From NCBI RefSeq assembly GCF_905220565.1, contig NC_059404.1, forward strand, positions 16,024,472-16,088,471: a stretch of 64,000 bases of DNA, written 5' to 3'. Made by a program: the position numbers and the translations under genes. How positions within the stretch are numbered: the first letter of the stretch is position 1; the number at the start of each line of letters is the position of its first letter. Under the pieces are notes generated by a model. That model had not been told where the DNA came from, searched no databases, and saw nothing but the letters and a program-made list of their open reading frames with translations. This DNA comes from Melitaea cinxia (taxonomy: Eukaryota; Arthropoda; Insecta; Lepidoptera; Nymphalidae). Shown here in pieces: positions 8,931-21,500 of the stretch.

Positions 8931-11900
8931 TACTTGCAATAGACTAAAAAAAATTAAGTAAACTGACAGTTAAAAACCTGGATGTTATACTTAAAATGCA
9001 AATCTTGATTATATGGCATTTAGCCGACCATATTATAAACAAAGAAATTTGACGAAGCATTTAATGAATTTTAGTAATGAAAAAGATATTTACTTCCATT
9101 GGTGGCCTCGCTTTTGTTTTCTAACTTAGGACGAAGTCGGTGTCAGGAAGTGGAGACCTCGCCTCTGCCAGCGGAGGCGATGTGTGTATTCGTGTGGTGG
9201 GCGTTTAACGTCGTGATCCTATCGTTAGGGAGATCATTTAAGTACGATCATTTAAGACGTGCATGTCTTTGTCGTGTCTGTAGTTTTCCTCTACTTATGT
9301 ATTTGCAAGCCTCTCCTATAAGAGGGTTTTGGTGAATGCGCGCCTTTTCAAAATACGCCGTAGGGAATATTTTGAGATGCTTAGCGATCGAATCGATCCT
9401 GAGGTCGCAATGCAAGTCGACATTACGCACGTACTACGGCGAGTGCGTAGCGGTGCGTAGAAACTTGTCCTGGATATATAGAAGCCTGTAGACGTAAGGA
9501 TTCTCCTCCACCGTCTCCAGATATTTTAACAAAAAATACCAACCCAACAATCTCAACTATGCTTTATTCTCTTATTATTAATAATAAAAGTAATCATTAA
9601 TTGAAACTAAATAATACAAAATGTTATCGTACATTAAAAAAAAAACAACAAAAATTGTCTTCGAAATTAAAAACTTTAAATAATAAATTAAACTAAAGAC
9701 ACCAAATAAATAAAAACTCTTTTAAAGTACTCAAATCAACTACTAAAACTTTCTTGACAAACCATGCGTATTGTCCATAATATATTGTCTTTCAAGTTTC
9801 AACCATCACCCGCCCTAAACTCGCCTAAACTAAAATGTAAACAAAAAAAATAGAAAAATGTAGGGCTCAAAATTATGAGTTTATTCCGTACTTTAATATT
9901 AATTTACATGCTTATTTATGTAACCATTTATATGGCATTGGTCGGAGCTCTCGTTTATGTGCGAAGTGTAATTATAACGAATCACAAGTGAGTTCATATT
10001 ACCATATGATTGTAATCAGTTTTACAAACGGGATATTCGCTTTAAGAAAATAGTAACTCATCTAAATTACAGCAAAATTTAACCAAAAAATTCCGTTATC
10101 ATCAATATCAATATTTTACTAAAAGAATTGTTTCACGAGTTCTAAAACGTTCGTTAATTCTCTTATGTTTGTTTCTTTACCAAATACGTGGTTGTATCGA
10201 TTTGTAGTTCTCCTTTTCCTATGAATTAGGTATTAAACCACAAATTTTTACAATTAACAAAAATACATCCGCAATCTCGGAAACCGGTCGATGAGTTCGC
10301 TTTCTGATTAAATTAAATTTCATTGGTCAAAGTTTATCACTCTCATATATAAATTATTTTCAGTTTACCAGAAGAAATGTATATTCAAAATGGGTAAATA
10401 AAACAGCATATACTTACATCAAGACATATATTTAAAAAAAAAACTGTCAAAAGGCACTTACACGGACGGAATAATGGAGCAAACGATTTACATTTTCAGT
10501 ACAAATAATAAGTAGTTATTGCCTAGAATTGCTTACAGTCCAATGTTTCTATAAAATTATATAAACGGAATGACGACATATAACATAAATAAAAAATGGA
10601 CGACTTATCACAGTATTAAACAGACAAATAAACATGTATAAATCCAAAAAAGTTTCATTTCATGAAAGGTAGAATATATATATTTACAAACTGTCAAGTT
10701 TTTATAGACTTAAGAACATTAATATGTATTTTTATACATACTTATATTTTCGAGATTATACATTAAAAAAATAAAGAAAAAATTGATGGTTTTATTTGCA
10801 AATAAAAATATTCTAGTTTAAAAATATATCCATGTAAAAAAGATTATCAGTATAGCGTTATTTACAAGTATAAGATCTAAGTTATAGACATATTATAAAT
10901 ATGAAAATATGAGAAAGAGATTACTATTTACTCTTATTTGTATATAAAAAAAAATGTTTGTCAAATATAATTAAAAACTATAAAGTGTATATAAAAAATT
11001 AAAACATCGTAAGTCAAAAATAATTCTTGAATATCAAAGAATAAAAAAACATTATGTTTTATAAACATATAGTCGGTATTTTTTGGCTTTACTTTATAAG
11101 ATAAAGGCAATATTGTATATGTAGATATGCTCAGTTACTATCAGTCACTTTATTGATTGATTAACTGGTTTAACGGCTTTCAGTTGTGCCAGTGGAGCAT
11201 GGTTTATTCCGCCAATGAGTCACTTTATATTTACAAATATTAATTTCTTAAAAACTACCCAATTTTTTTTTTTTTTTTATTACGTGGAATGCACAAAAAA
11301 ATTGTAGAAAAAAATATATTATAAATCTTATATATCATAAAAACTATTTGTAACTTAATTGTAATTAAGGAATGGTCCTAAATTCCGTAATTTTTAGTTA
11401 CTTTTCAGGCTTGTATCAATTTACCCTAGTTAATAAAGTTTTATAACTTTTTGTCTGAAATTAATTTAATAAATACAACATTAAAAGGATGAGGTATTAC
11501 ACATAATATTAAATTATTGTTATCTATGACTACTTCTTTGTAAATGAGATTCATAAATTAAGTTGCTATGTGACTTTAGCTGCCATATTATTTTATACCT
11601 AGCAATGAAATCAGTCAAAAAAAAACTTATTTTTTATCACTTTACTATGTCAAATAACGAGTAAAAGAAATAGTAATGAGTTGAAATACAGGTAAATTAG
11701 ATAAAGCTGCCACAAATTACACATTTAAATGTAAATAGTATAGTAATGTAATTTTGTATTTATTGCGCTTGCTACGCATTTGAACGTGTATCATGACGTC
11801 ACTGTACATGATAAACCTATCGACCCCATTCACACGCATGCGATCTAATCGTGACAGAGACAGCTAATATTTTGTTCAAATATTGTTATTATATAGCGTG

Positions 11901-12312
11901 ATATTTTTCGAAGTACCCTCTAGTTAGCGATCATTGGTCTTGTTTCATTTAATAGAGAATGATTCCTTTTAAGAGACATACATAGTAAAATTTGCTCTCC
12001 AGAACTTAGAGCAATGCGTTTCATATTTTCGCAGAGATTTACAAAAATGTTAAATATTATTTTACAAATAGTGTGACATTTGTCTTTCATAACTCTTCAA
12101 AGTATATAAAATAGGCAAAAAATGGAAATGATATAAATATATAATATCAGAAGTACTTAATATTCATCTAAACTGGCTATAATTTTTATTCAAAATCAAT
12201 AAATGATTATAGAAACTAGTGGCAAAACTTTTACATGATTATTATTTCATTCATATTACATTACATAGCTAGTATCAGACTAAAAGTTAAAGTTACAAAG
12301 GATAAAAAAAAA
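8931..12312. other. AT-rich spacer between Mpc1 and the GPR158-like gene
   Basis: I see no exon, RNA gene or intact transposon. A moderately GC-rich block at 9090-9500 has no recognisable product. The gene to the right most likely uses AATAAA at 12186-12191 (minus strand, tttatt on plus). I specifically looked here for seven-helix receptor exons belonging to that gene and found none. Confidence 0.5.
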
Positions 12313-15300
12313 TTATCTATATCTCCACAAAAACACTAAAACAGTGAATATTAGAGTTATACTACCTTGAATGTTTGCAACCCCTGCCAATCTACATCTG
12401 AACATGTCGATCCTAGTCTCTTTATCTTCTATTATATTCTGGAACTCTGCTTCAACGATTTGACCATCATAGTATGTTATTGGATCTTCGAAAGGATATT
12501 CAAAACCTTGCAGGCATTCGCATTTGTAACCGCCGGCGTCGAAACCACGGCCTTGGATTGGTACACACTGAAGTACAAAAGTAGAAGTACATTATTAATT
12601 ATATTATTGTTATAGTCACGCTGGTATGTTTTATTATACACACAGAACCAACGCACATACAACACACATATATAGAATAGAATAGATTATACTTTATTGT
12701 ACAACGCTTTGAAAAAACTTACATAAAACAGTCATTTAAACATACAGATAAAAATGCGCAAAGGTGGTCTTATTGCTAAGGAGTGATCTATTTCAGAAAA
12801 CTTTAGACAAGAGAAAAATATGGAAAGAATCCATATTATATGTAAAAAAATCAAAATCGTATTCTTAAAATACATATTAAATAATGCATACTCATCAACA
12901 AGCACACAACGAGACACAAATGTAAAATTCATACCAACATACATGCACATAAACACACGCACACAAGCACAGAAAAACTCACATGCATACACATAAAACG
13001 TTTTATTTAAAACAATTTGTACTCACATAAGAAGAGCTCCTGTCACATTTATCAGTACCCTTGAACGCATTGGGAATGTAAAACTTGTCTGGACATTGAT
13101 TAATGTCTAAGGACATCAAACCCATAGTAACTGCTACCACGCCCCTGAGAAAGAAATTTTAAATTATACATAATTAATTATCAAAATTTACTTTATTCAA
13201 GCAGGTTCGATACGTCATTTTGCAAATATTCATTTATTTATAACTAGCGACCCGCCCCGGCTTCGCACTGGTGGTATGCGAATACTACATATATTATGGC
13301 AGACATGTTCCCTACTACGAGTAATGATCGCTATCAGGTGTATATGATGACAGCCGGGACAGACAGCTTAACGTGTTCTCCAACCACCACTCACAGCCGC
13401 CCACAAAGACAGACATATAAACCGAAAGAATTATTTGTACAAATACATATATCCATTAAAATTGACAAGGCTACAATAGCCTTCTGGCAGTGCCGCAGAA
13501 TGATAGGTAAAAGATGGGGTCTATCCCCAAAAATCACTCTTTGGCTGTACCAGTCCGTCATCAGGCCAATTATCAGCTACGGTGCGGTGGTTTGGTGGCC
13601 GAGAACCAGACTAATCACCGGTGAAGCAAAGTTACAACGACTTCAAAGGCTAGCTTGCATGGCGACTACGGGCTGCATGAGGACCACTCCGACTGCCGCC
13701 CTGGAAGCCCTACTGAACCTGCCGCCGCTGCACCTGTTTATCCAACAGGAGGCGGGAGCGGCTGCGGTAAGACTCAGGAAGCTAAGCCTGTGGAGGAATG
13801 TAAAAGTAGCACACACAGGAATACTTGGCGAACTGACAAACAGGAAACCGCTCGTCGAAGCGGTTACCGACAGGATACCCAAACAGCACGTATTCGACAA
13901 AAAATACAGAATACAATTACACAAAGACCCAGGTGAAGGCCTCAACCCTAGAGAGTTAAGAATCTTCACAGACGGGTCGAAAACATCAACAGGTACAGGT
14001 TCTGGGGTCTACTCAGAAGACCTGAATATCAACATCTCATCGCCGTTGGGAATCCACAACACCGTCTTCCAGGCGGAATGCATGGGAATCATAATGGCAG
14101 CAACAGCGATCAAATCTAGAGAGGTACAGGGTTTTCCAATCCGTATACTTTCCGATAGCAGATCGGTCCTGCAAGCCCTACAGAGCGTGCCATCGAGCTC
14201 TGACGAAGGTAAGTGAAACAAACGCCATTACCCTTCAATAGATAAAGGGACACAGTGGATCGCGCGGTAACGACGCGGGCGACCGACTGGCGAGGAATGG
14301 ATCGGAGATGAGGGTCCACGGACTCGAACCCATTCTGCCTCTGCCTTTCGGATGGCTGCGCAGCCAGCTGCGACACAACACCAAGGTAATGCACCAAGAA
14401 TATTGAACAAACCTAACTACCTGCAGGCAGACCAAGGAAGCTCTTCCGACGATCAACCCAGGATTGTCCCGAAAACTTCGCGGTTATGAAAGAGCCCAGC
14501 TCCGACTACTGGTCGAGGCTCTTACCGGACATGCCTTGCTTAACAAGCACTTACACTAATCTAGGCGTTACAGACAGCCCCCTGTGCAGAGCGTGCCTGG
14601 AGGCAGAGGAAACGGCCTCACATATCCTGCTGGGATGCGGTGGTGTGGCGAACTACAGGGCACTACACCTTGGGACACCGAGGTTGCTCCAGGAACTCGT
14701 CGGCAACGTGAAGGGTCTGCTAGGCTTCCTCAAGGAGCTTGGCTGGCACGAATAGTGCCCACCAGCCGATCACGCAAAAAAGGCGCACCAAGACGTCGAG
14801 TTGCGGAAAAGAGCCCGTGAACAACAACAACATACATATATCCATTCCGAGAGGGAATCGAACCCGCAAACCAATGCACCGTAGCACCACTACACCAGAG
14901 CAATTGTTATTTAGTTAACACTTATTATTATGAAAAAATAAAATCACAAGACTCACTTAAACTCCAATTTCACTTTAACGCTGTCCCATCCGAAGAAAGG
15001 TGACGCATACGTAATGACCCATTTTTTGAGAGGACCTTTGCAGTCAAAGTACGGCCTAGTCCAATACCCATGTTTTATATTAGCCGCTCTGTAGAACGTC
15101 GGATACTTTTCATATTGCTTCAAATATTTGCCCATTTCACCATCACGAATCTTCATTTTGAGGAAATATTTTTCTAGGCTGTCGAAATTTGTCGACCATC
15201 GTTGCTTCAGGAATTGGAACCACGATTTGTGGGTGTACACCGTTTCTATAATTAATAAAATACTACTATAGTCTGTTTTTGAAGTGGAACTTCTTTACGC

Positions 15301-18300
15301 ACGCTCGACTTGAGGAATAAGCTGGTGAATGCGTGACGAGAGCGTTACGAATAGTGTGATCAGGCGAACGGAAGTTGAGAGGGAGATAGAAGTTAGATGG
15401 AGCTAAAGAAGTTTTACTTCAGTCCTGTGGTCTAGAGCACACTTGCTTTTTTTCTAACAAACGAGTACCGAAAATGTTGACTGCACTGTTATTGTTATAT
15501 AACAACCTTTACAAATTTTAAAACATCTCTGTAAATATCGGAAATGTATCAGAGACATACTTAGTACTCGTTTGTTAAAAAAAAAACTATATACTTCAAT
15601 GAGGTAGGGCAATAAATATTCTGCTCAGAATGTAGAGCAGCCCGACGACTAGTGTAGTACCTCGACCTTACAGAAGATCACAGATAAATAATACTACTTT
15701 AATAATAAGCCGTGTTGTGTTCCTGTTAGTAAGGTAGAGAACTGCTGGACTGGTGTAGAAGGCGTTCATGATCTACGGTAACCGCTTACCGGTGAGCCGG
15801 ACGCAAGTTTGCCGACCTAGTTGTATAAAAATCCACTCCAATATATAAAACTAATATTAACATCAAAACAGTCGTACCAGTTTCATTGATCCTCGCCAAA
15901 TCCTCCAATTTAAACTTCCTCGTATTAAGTTCAGTCTTGTGAGCGAACGGTGCAAAGAAAGTTCGGTTTGTAAATTTATTTCTGTCCCAGTATGTACCTG
16001 AAAAAATTGAAACAGAAAAAATTAGTTATACGTTCTTCTAGATAATTTTTATAATTAGCCTAACTTTGTTTGATCTTCGCAAATACTGATCCATAAAAAT
16101 TCTTCCACTAACAGAAAGTTACACTAATCAGAAGTGATATAGGCTATATTTTATTGTTTTTAAACATAAAAATCAGTGAGAAATAATTTACATCACAAAA
16201 ATAATCAACGCCCAATGAAGTGGGCCTGGCGCAATGAAAATTTCTCCTACTTAATGCCCTTCAAGTGGAATTGGTTGATCCTCCTTTACAGCTACGCAGA
16301 CAGTTTTTATGTGACAGGTTCCTTATAATGCCGTACAAAATTCTTCTCACCCTTTAATTGATAAACTCCATGATCTCAACCAACTTATTAAGAATTCAAA
16401 TTTTTGGATCTATAAAGATAAACCGCCCCTTACTAAATCTTTTCTTAAAATCAATATCGATGATATATATCAGTTGCCTGGATACCGAGTCACAGCGGTA
16501 TAGCAGGTAATGAGATGGCAGACATATGTGCAAAAGATGCCATTCGCCTAGGCTGTGATAAATATAATAAATGCTTTTCCCGAGATTTTAAAAGTTTGGC
16601 TAAACAATGTTTGGATAAATCTTGGGATAGACTATGGCAATCCTCAAGACTAGTTACAGGTAAATACTATGGCAATATCCAGCCGTGTATTCCTATCAAG
16701 CCATTTTGAAATACTCCGACCTAGGTAAAATAACTACGTCGATAATTATCGTATAGGGATAATTTTTCATCATCATTTCAGCCTATTACAGTTCACTGCT
16801 GAACATAGGCCTCCACAAGTTCGTGCCAAAAAATGGCGTGAACTCATGTGTTTTGCTCATTGTCACCACGCTGGGCAGGCGGGTTGGTGACCGCAGTACT
16901 GGCTTTGTCGCACCGAAGACGCTGTTGCCCGTCTTCGGCCTGTGTGTTTGATAGCCAGCCGTTGGATGGTTATCCCGCCATCGGTCAGCTTTTTAAGTTC
17001 TAAAGTGGTAGTGGAACTGTGTTATCCCTTAGTCGCCTCTTACGACACCCACGGAAAGAGGTGGCTATATTCTTTACTACCGTAGCCACACAGGGAATTA
17101 ATATATTGAGTTAAGGTATATTAATATGCTATGAAGCTCACCGGCTGACCACACTTTCGAATCCCCGAGGACTAAAGCAAGAGTTTCACCCAACATCTGA
17201 TCCTCGGTTAGAGGTTTGTCCGCAACTCTGGTGCCGCTGAACACTTCTTTAGGATCTGATACCTAAAATTAAATATATCAGATTAACGCCGAGTTGCACG
17301 AAACAAAATTAAAATTTAAGTAGAGATTAAACTAATTTAATCACAAGAATTTCATACAATTCTTGCAATTAAATTAGTTTAATCACTACTTAAATTTAAA
17401 TTTCTTTTCGTGCAACTCGGCGTAAGACTTATATTACATTGCTCAGAAGTTGTTAAAAATATAAATAGTGAAGTTATTGCCCTTATGAAAGTGGCGAGGT
17501 TACTTTTTTATATTACACTAGATTTTACCCGAGGCTTCGCTCGCATTGATTTTTTTTAATAAAAAGTATCCTATGTTACTTCTAATACCTCAAAGAATAT
17601 GTGTACAAAGTTTCACAATGATCGGTTGAGTAGTTTTCGCGTGAAAGCGTAACAAACAAACTTACAGTCACATTTATAATATTAGTAGGGAAGTAGGGAT
17701 TGCTTAGAAGTTGTCAAAAATATTTAGTAAAGTATTTGCCCTTTTGAAAGTAGCTTACGTTTGGCGTTGCTTTTTTAACTATGAGCTTTTTGAACTATAT
17801 GGACATCCAAACTATATCGCATTGTAAACACAAGAAGGAATAACAAAGTTGTAAGTCCATGTTTCCGACTGCGCAAAGTAAACGTCTCCTTTCTGGGTTA
17901 TGGTATTCGCATGTATAATAAAATCCCACAAACAATTTTAGAATTGTCTCAACATAAATTTAAAGTTTTTATTAAAAAAAATAATAGATAAAGCGTATCA
18001 TTAGCGTAGTGACGCTGTATTTCATGCAACATTTTACTAATTTTGTACAAAAACACAGTTTTTATATTGTTTTTCAAAAGAGTAACTGCGGAGTTTCTTG
18101 CCTATTCTTCTCTGCAGAATTTACATTCCGAATCGGTGGTAGTTTACTTTTACAAAAATAATCATTTATTTTCAAAGTTTTAATTTGTAAAATAACGATT
18201 CGAAAGTGCTCTTGGGGCCTGTTTGAATAAAGCTGTTTTTGATTTTGATTTTATAGGAACCAGTAAAATACAAATAAAACTAGTTATGACAGTTGCAAAT

Positions 18301-18452
18301 TTTGGATATCTCTGTACTTTAGAACATTTTCATGTTTCAATATAATACAAATTCTAACAAGGAAAACAAAAACAATATAAGAGCTCTTTTTATTGTTGGC
18401 AACTTGAGAAATATTTTTTTATAGATAAAAAAGCAAAAACTATCAAAATTAT

Positions 18453-18488
<36 letters not shown>

Positions 18489-18520
18489 GGAAAAAATATA
18501 TATATATGTATAAAATAAGG

Positions 18521-18580
<60 letters not shown>

Positions 18581-21500
18581 AAAAATTTAGTACATACCTG
18601 TAAGAAGGCGCTGATGAAATTAGCCAATCTGACTGCCATTTTGGCCTGATTTTCAAATTGCTCTTCTGCCCCAAAAGCTATGTCTCCGTTTAGGAATAAA
18701 TCAGTTGGTTTGTATCTGAAACAATAAATGAATTCAATCACAATTGGTGTACTAAACACTAAAGAGTGATGTACAGGAAATTAGAATATGAGAAGGAAAG
18801 GAAGGAAGATAGAAGAAAGGAGTAGCAATTCAAATAGAACGAGAAATCGAAAAAATGTCTTAAATAAGTTAATGGTAGCACTGCCCCATTGGCACAATGG
18901 GTAAGCCTGCTGTCTGTTCTAATTTTGTTAGTTCAATTCGCGCCCTGTGTCTGAGTGTAAAATTTTTATGTCAGAGACAAGACCTATATATAGTCTGTTC
19001 AACGAGAAGAGGTTAGTTTGGTATCTCGGCTCGTTGAACGCGATTTTTTTTTTTCGTGCCTTTGGCAGAAAGCAAACGTCAGTCTGCCTTTTGGCTGATC
19101 GTAACAATAGCCTACAGTATAGACAAATAAAACAACAGGAACAATCAAAGAATCAATCAGGAACATATCAAGCAAGATGCCCTACCTAACCTAGATGCTA
19201 TGACTACCATAAACAAAAAAAAAATATATTATTTGTTTGGAATTTTCTGTAAAGTTGAAAAAAACCCGGCCTAGTGCGAGTCGGACTCACGCACCGAGGG
19301 TTCCGTACAAACAAAATTATTGAAAATATTTTTATTATATTATGATATAACTAAAAATTTCTGCTTTTTACATTTTTCCTTCATCTTGCTATATGACGTT
19401 TATTCGTACCAAATTTCAAGATTCTGAGTTCACGGGAAGTACCCTGTAGGTTTTTATTTCCTTGCGAGTGTCGAAAATTTGCAACATATATGGCTGTATC
19501 TTTTGATTGCGTTGGCTTAGAAAAAAGGGTCTTGACAGGCAGACGGTGTGGTGACAACAAAGTGATTCTATAAGGATTCCGTTTTATCCTTTTGAGGTAT
19601 GGTCCTCTAAAAATGTCTAAAGTTGGAACTTTCCAAGTCAACTGCCCCAAATTTTGAACAAGATATTTCCTACCGTGTCCCACCTTAATAAAATTATCCG
19701 ACGATGTTAGTAATAATAATATCGATTCAAAAGTTATCTTAATAGACGAAGATTGATAATTTTTGAGAATAAAAAGAAATTTAGAACAATTTTTTTTTTT
19801 TAATTTTTTACCATTTTTAAAGTCATCGACCCTGGCCTCATATAAAACAGATAATAATAATTACTCACAGTGAACAATTCGCTGGGTGCACTCCCCTTAT
19901 AAAGTTGATTACTTCATAGACATTAACTCTTTCTGTATGTAATGCCGCTGGGCCTCTCGAACCATTAACATACTCATAGTAACGATCCATGTATAGAGCC
20001 CGAATGAGTGGGTGTGCCTTTTCCCACTGGACGGGGAGCCTTTGAATCCCTGATAGATAAATTAATATATTTTATTTCATTAGCCAGTATTCACATCTTA
20101 GACTAAGCATTAATTAAGATTTTATTTATAGCTACATAGGTTTCTTTACACATTTTAAGGTAAACCCAAATTCTTGGCCTAAAACTTTTATTATTTCAAA
20201 ATATTAATATACATACTAGTGGTCGCCCAGTGCTCCAAACTCGACCATAATTAATTTAAATTATAAGTTTGAACATTATTAAGTTTCTGTTGTCATAGAC
20301 TATACTTCTATAACAATAAACAAAAGAGTATAAAAGTATGCGTGTGTGTGTCAAATATATGGTAGTGTGTGTAATATTTTTTTTTTATTGACTTAATGTA
20401 TTTTTTATGAATAATTTTAAAAAAATATTAGCATTCTGCACTCCTTCTCTATATAAACTATAAATGTGCAAAATTTCATACTCCTCCGTACGTGCAATTT
20501 TCTCAAAAAGGGGTACAAAGTTTTTGCTTCACGTATTAATATATTATAGCAACATGTAGAGGTAGATTAATTTATTTGTTTTAATAATTTCATTGAATAC
20601 TCATATGAACCAACTTGTGTTATTAAGACATCATCTACTTGTATAGATACCATAGGGATGGTCCCATAATCATGTGACGTTTTGTAGTAACTTTTAATCC
20701 CCTAACCTCTCTTGGCAATATGTGGTAGGTTTTAGACTACCCCCCCCCCTCCCCTCCTTACCCATAAATCACGTGTATATTTTGTGCACAGTATACTGAA
20801 AATTTCAGAATATTATTTATAAATACAGGGATAAGCTAAAAAAAAAATTTAAAACATTAAGCATCGTGATACTAATTTCCTGACAGACATCAAGGTTACA
20901 GGGTGTTTGTTGGTGATTTCTTTGTTTTAGAAATTGCACGTTCGACGAAAAATAAATACATGTGATGTAATGTAATTAGATATCATTATAGCTTCATTTC
21001 CACGCGATATTTCGTTATTTTTTCCAGACCCCTCCCCCCTAATGAACCTCACTAGATTAATGGACGACCCGATATAAAAATTCTAAAATGAGCACTTACA
21101 TCCAATTTCCATGCAGTCAAAGTTATTATAATATTGGTCTGAGGTGGCACGCTCTATAATCTCTCCTAGATAGGGTCGACGAACAAGGTTTGGCAGTCTG
21201 TATCCTGGTCTGCAGCGGCATTGATAACCGCCTCTCCGGAAACCCCAACCATGGATTGGTTCACACTGAAAACATTAAAATATACATCAGTTCAGCCTAT
21301 TGCAGTCCACTGCTGGACAAAGGCCTCCCCAAGTTCGTGCCAGACATCCCGGTTTTCCGCAATTCTCATCCAACCTACACCGACAAACTTACGTAGATCG
21401 TCGGTCCAACGAACCGGATATGACTATGTAATTGTTGATGAAATAATTATTTTAAATATCTTTATCAAGAGAGAATAAACTGACAGTAGCTTTGATAAGA

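Noticed and set aside
8931..12312. Seven-helix exons for the GPR158-like gene
   Set aside because: I scanned this spacer for hydrophobic open stretches with splice sites and found none that fit. The short hydrophobic tail and stop after 12362 give a self-sufficient gene end.
18337..18759. Tyr/Ile-rich open frame
   Set aside because: Produced by the TA array; only the part 18598-18715 is a real exon (exon 6 of the GPR158-like gene).
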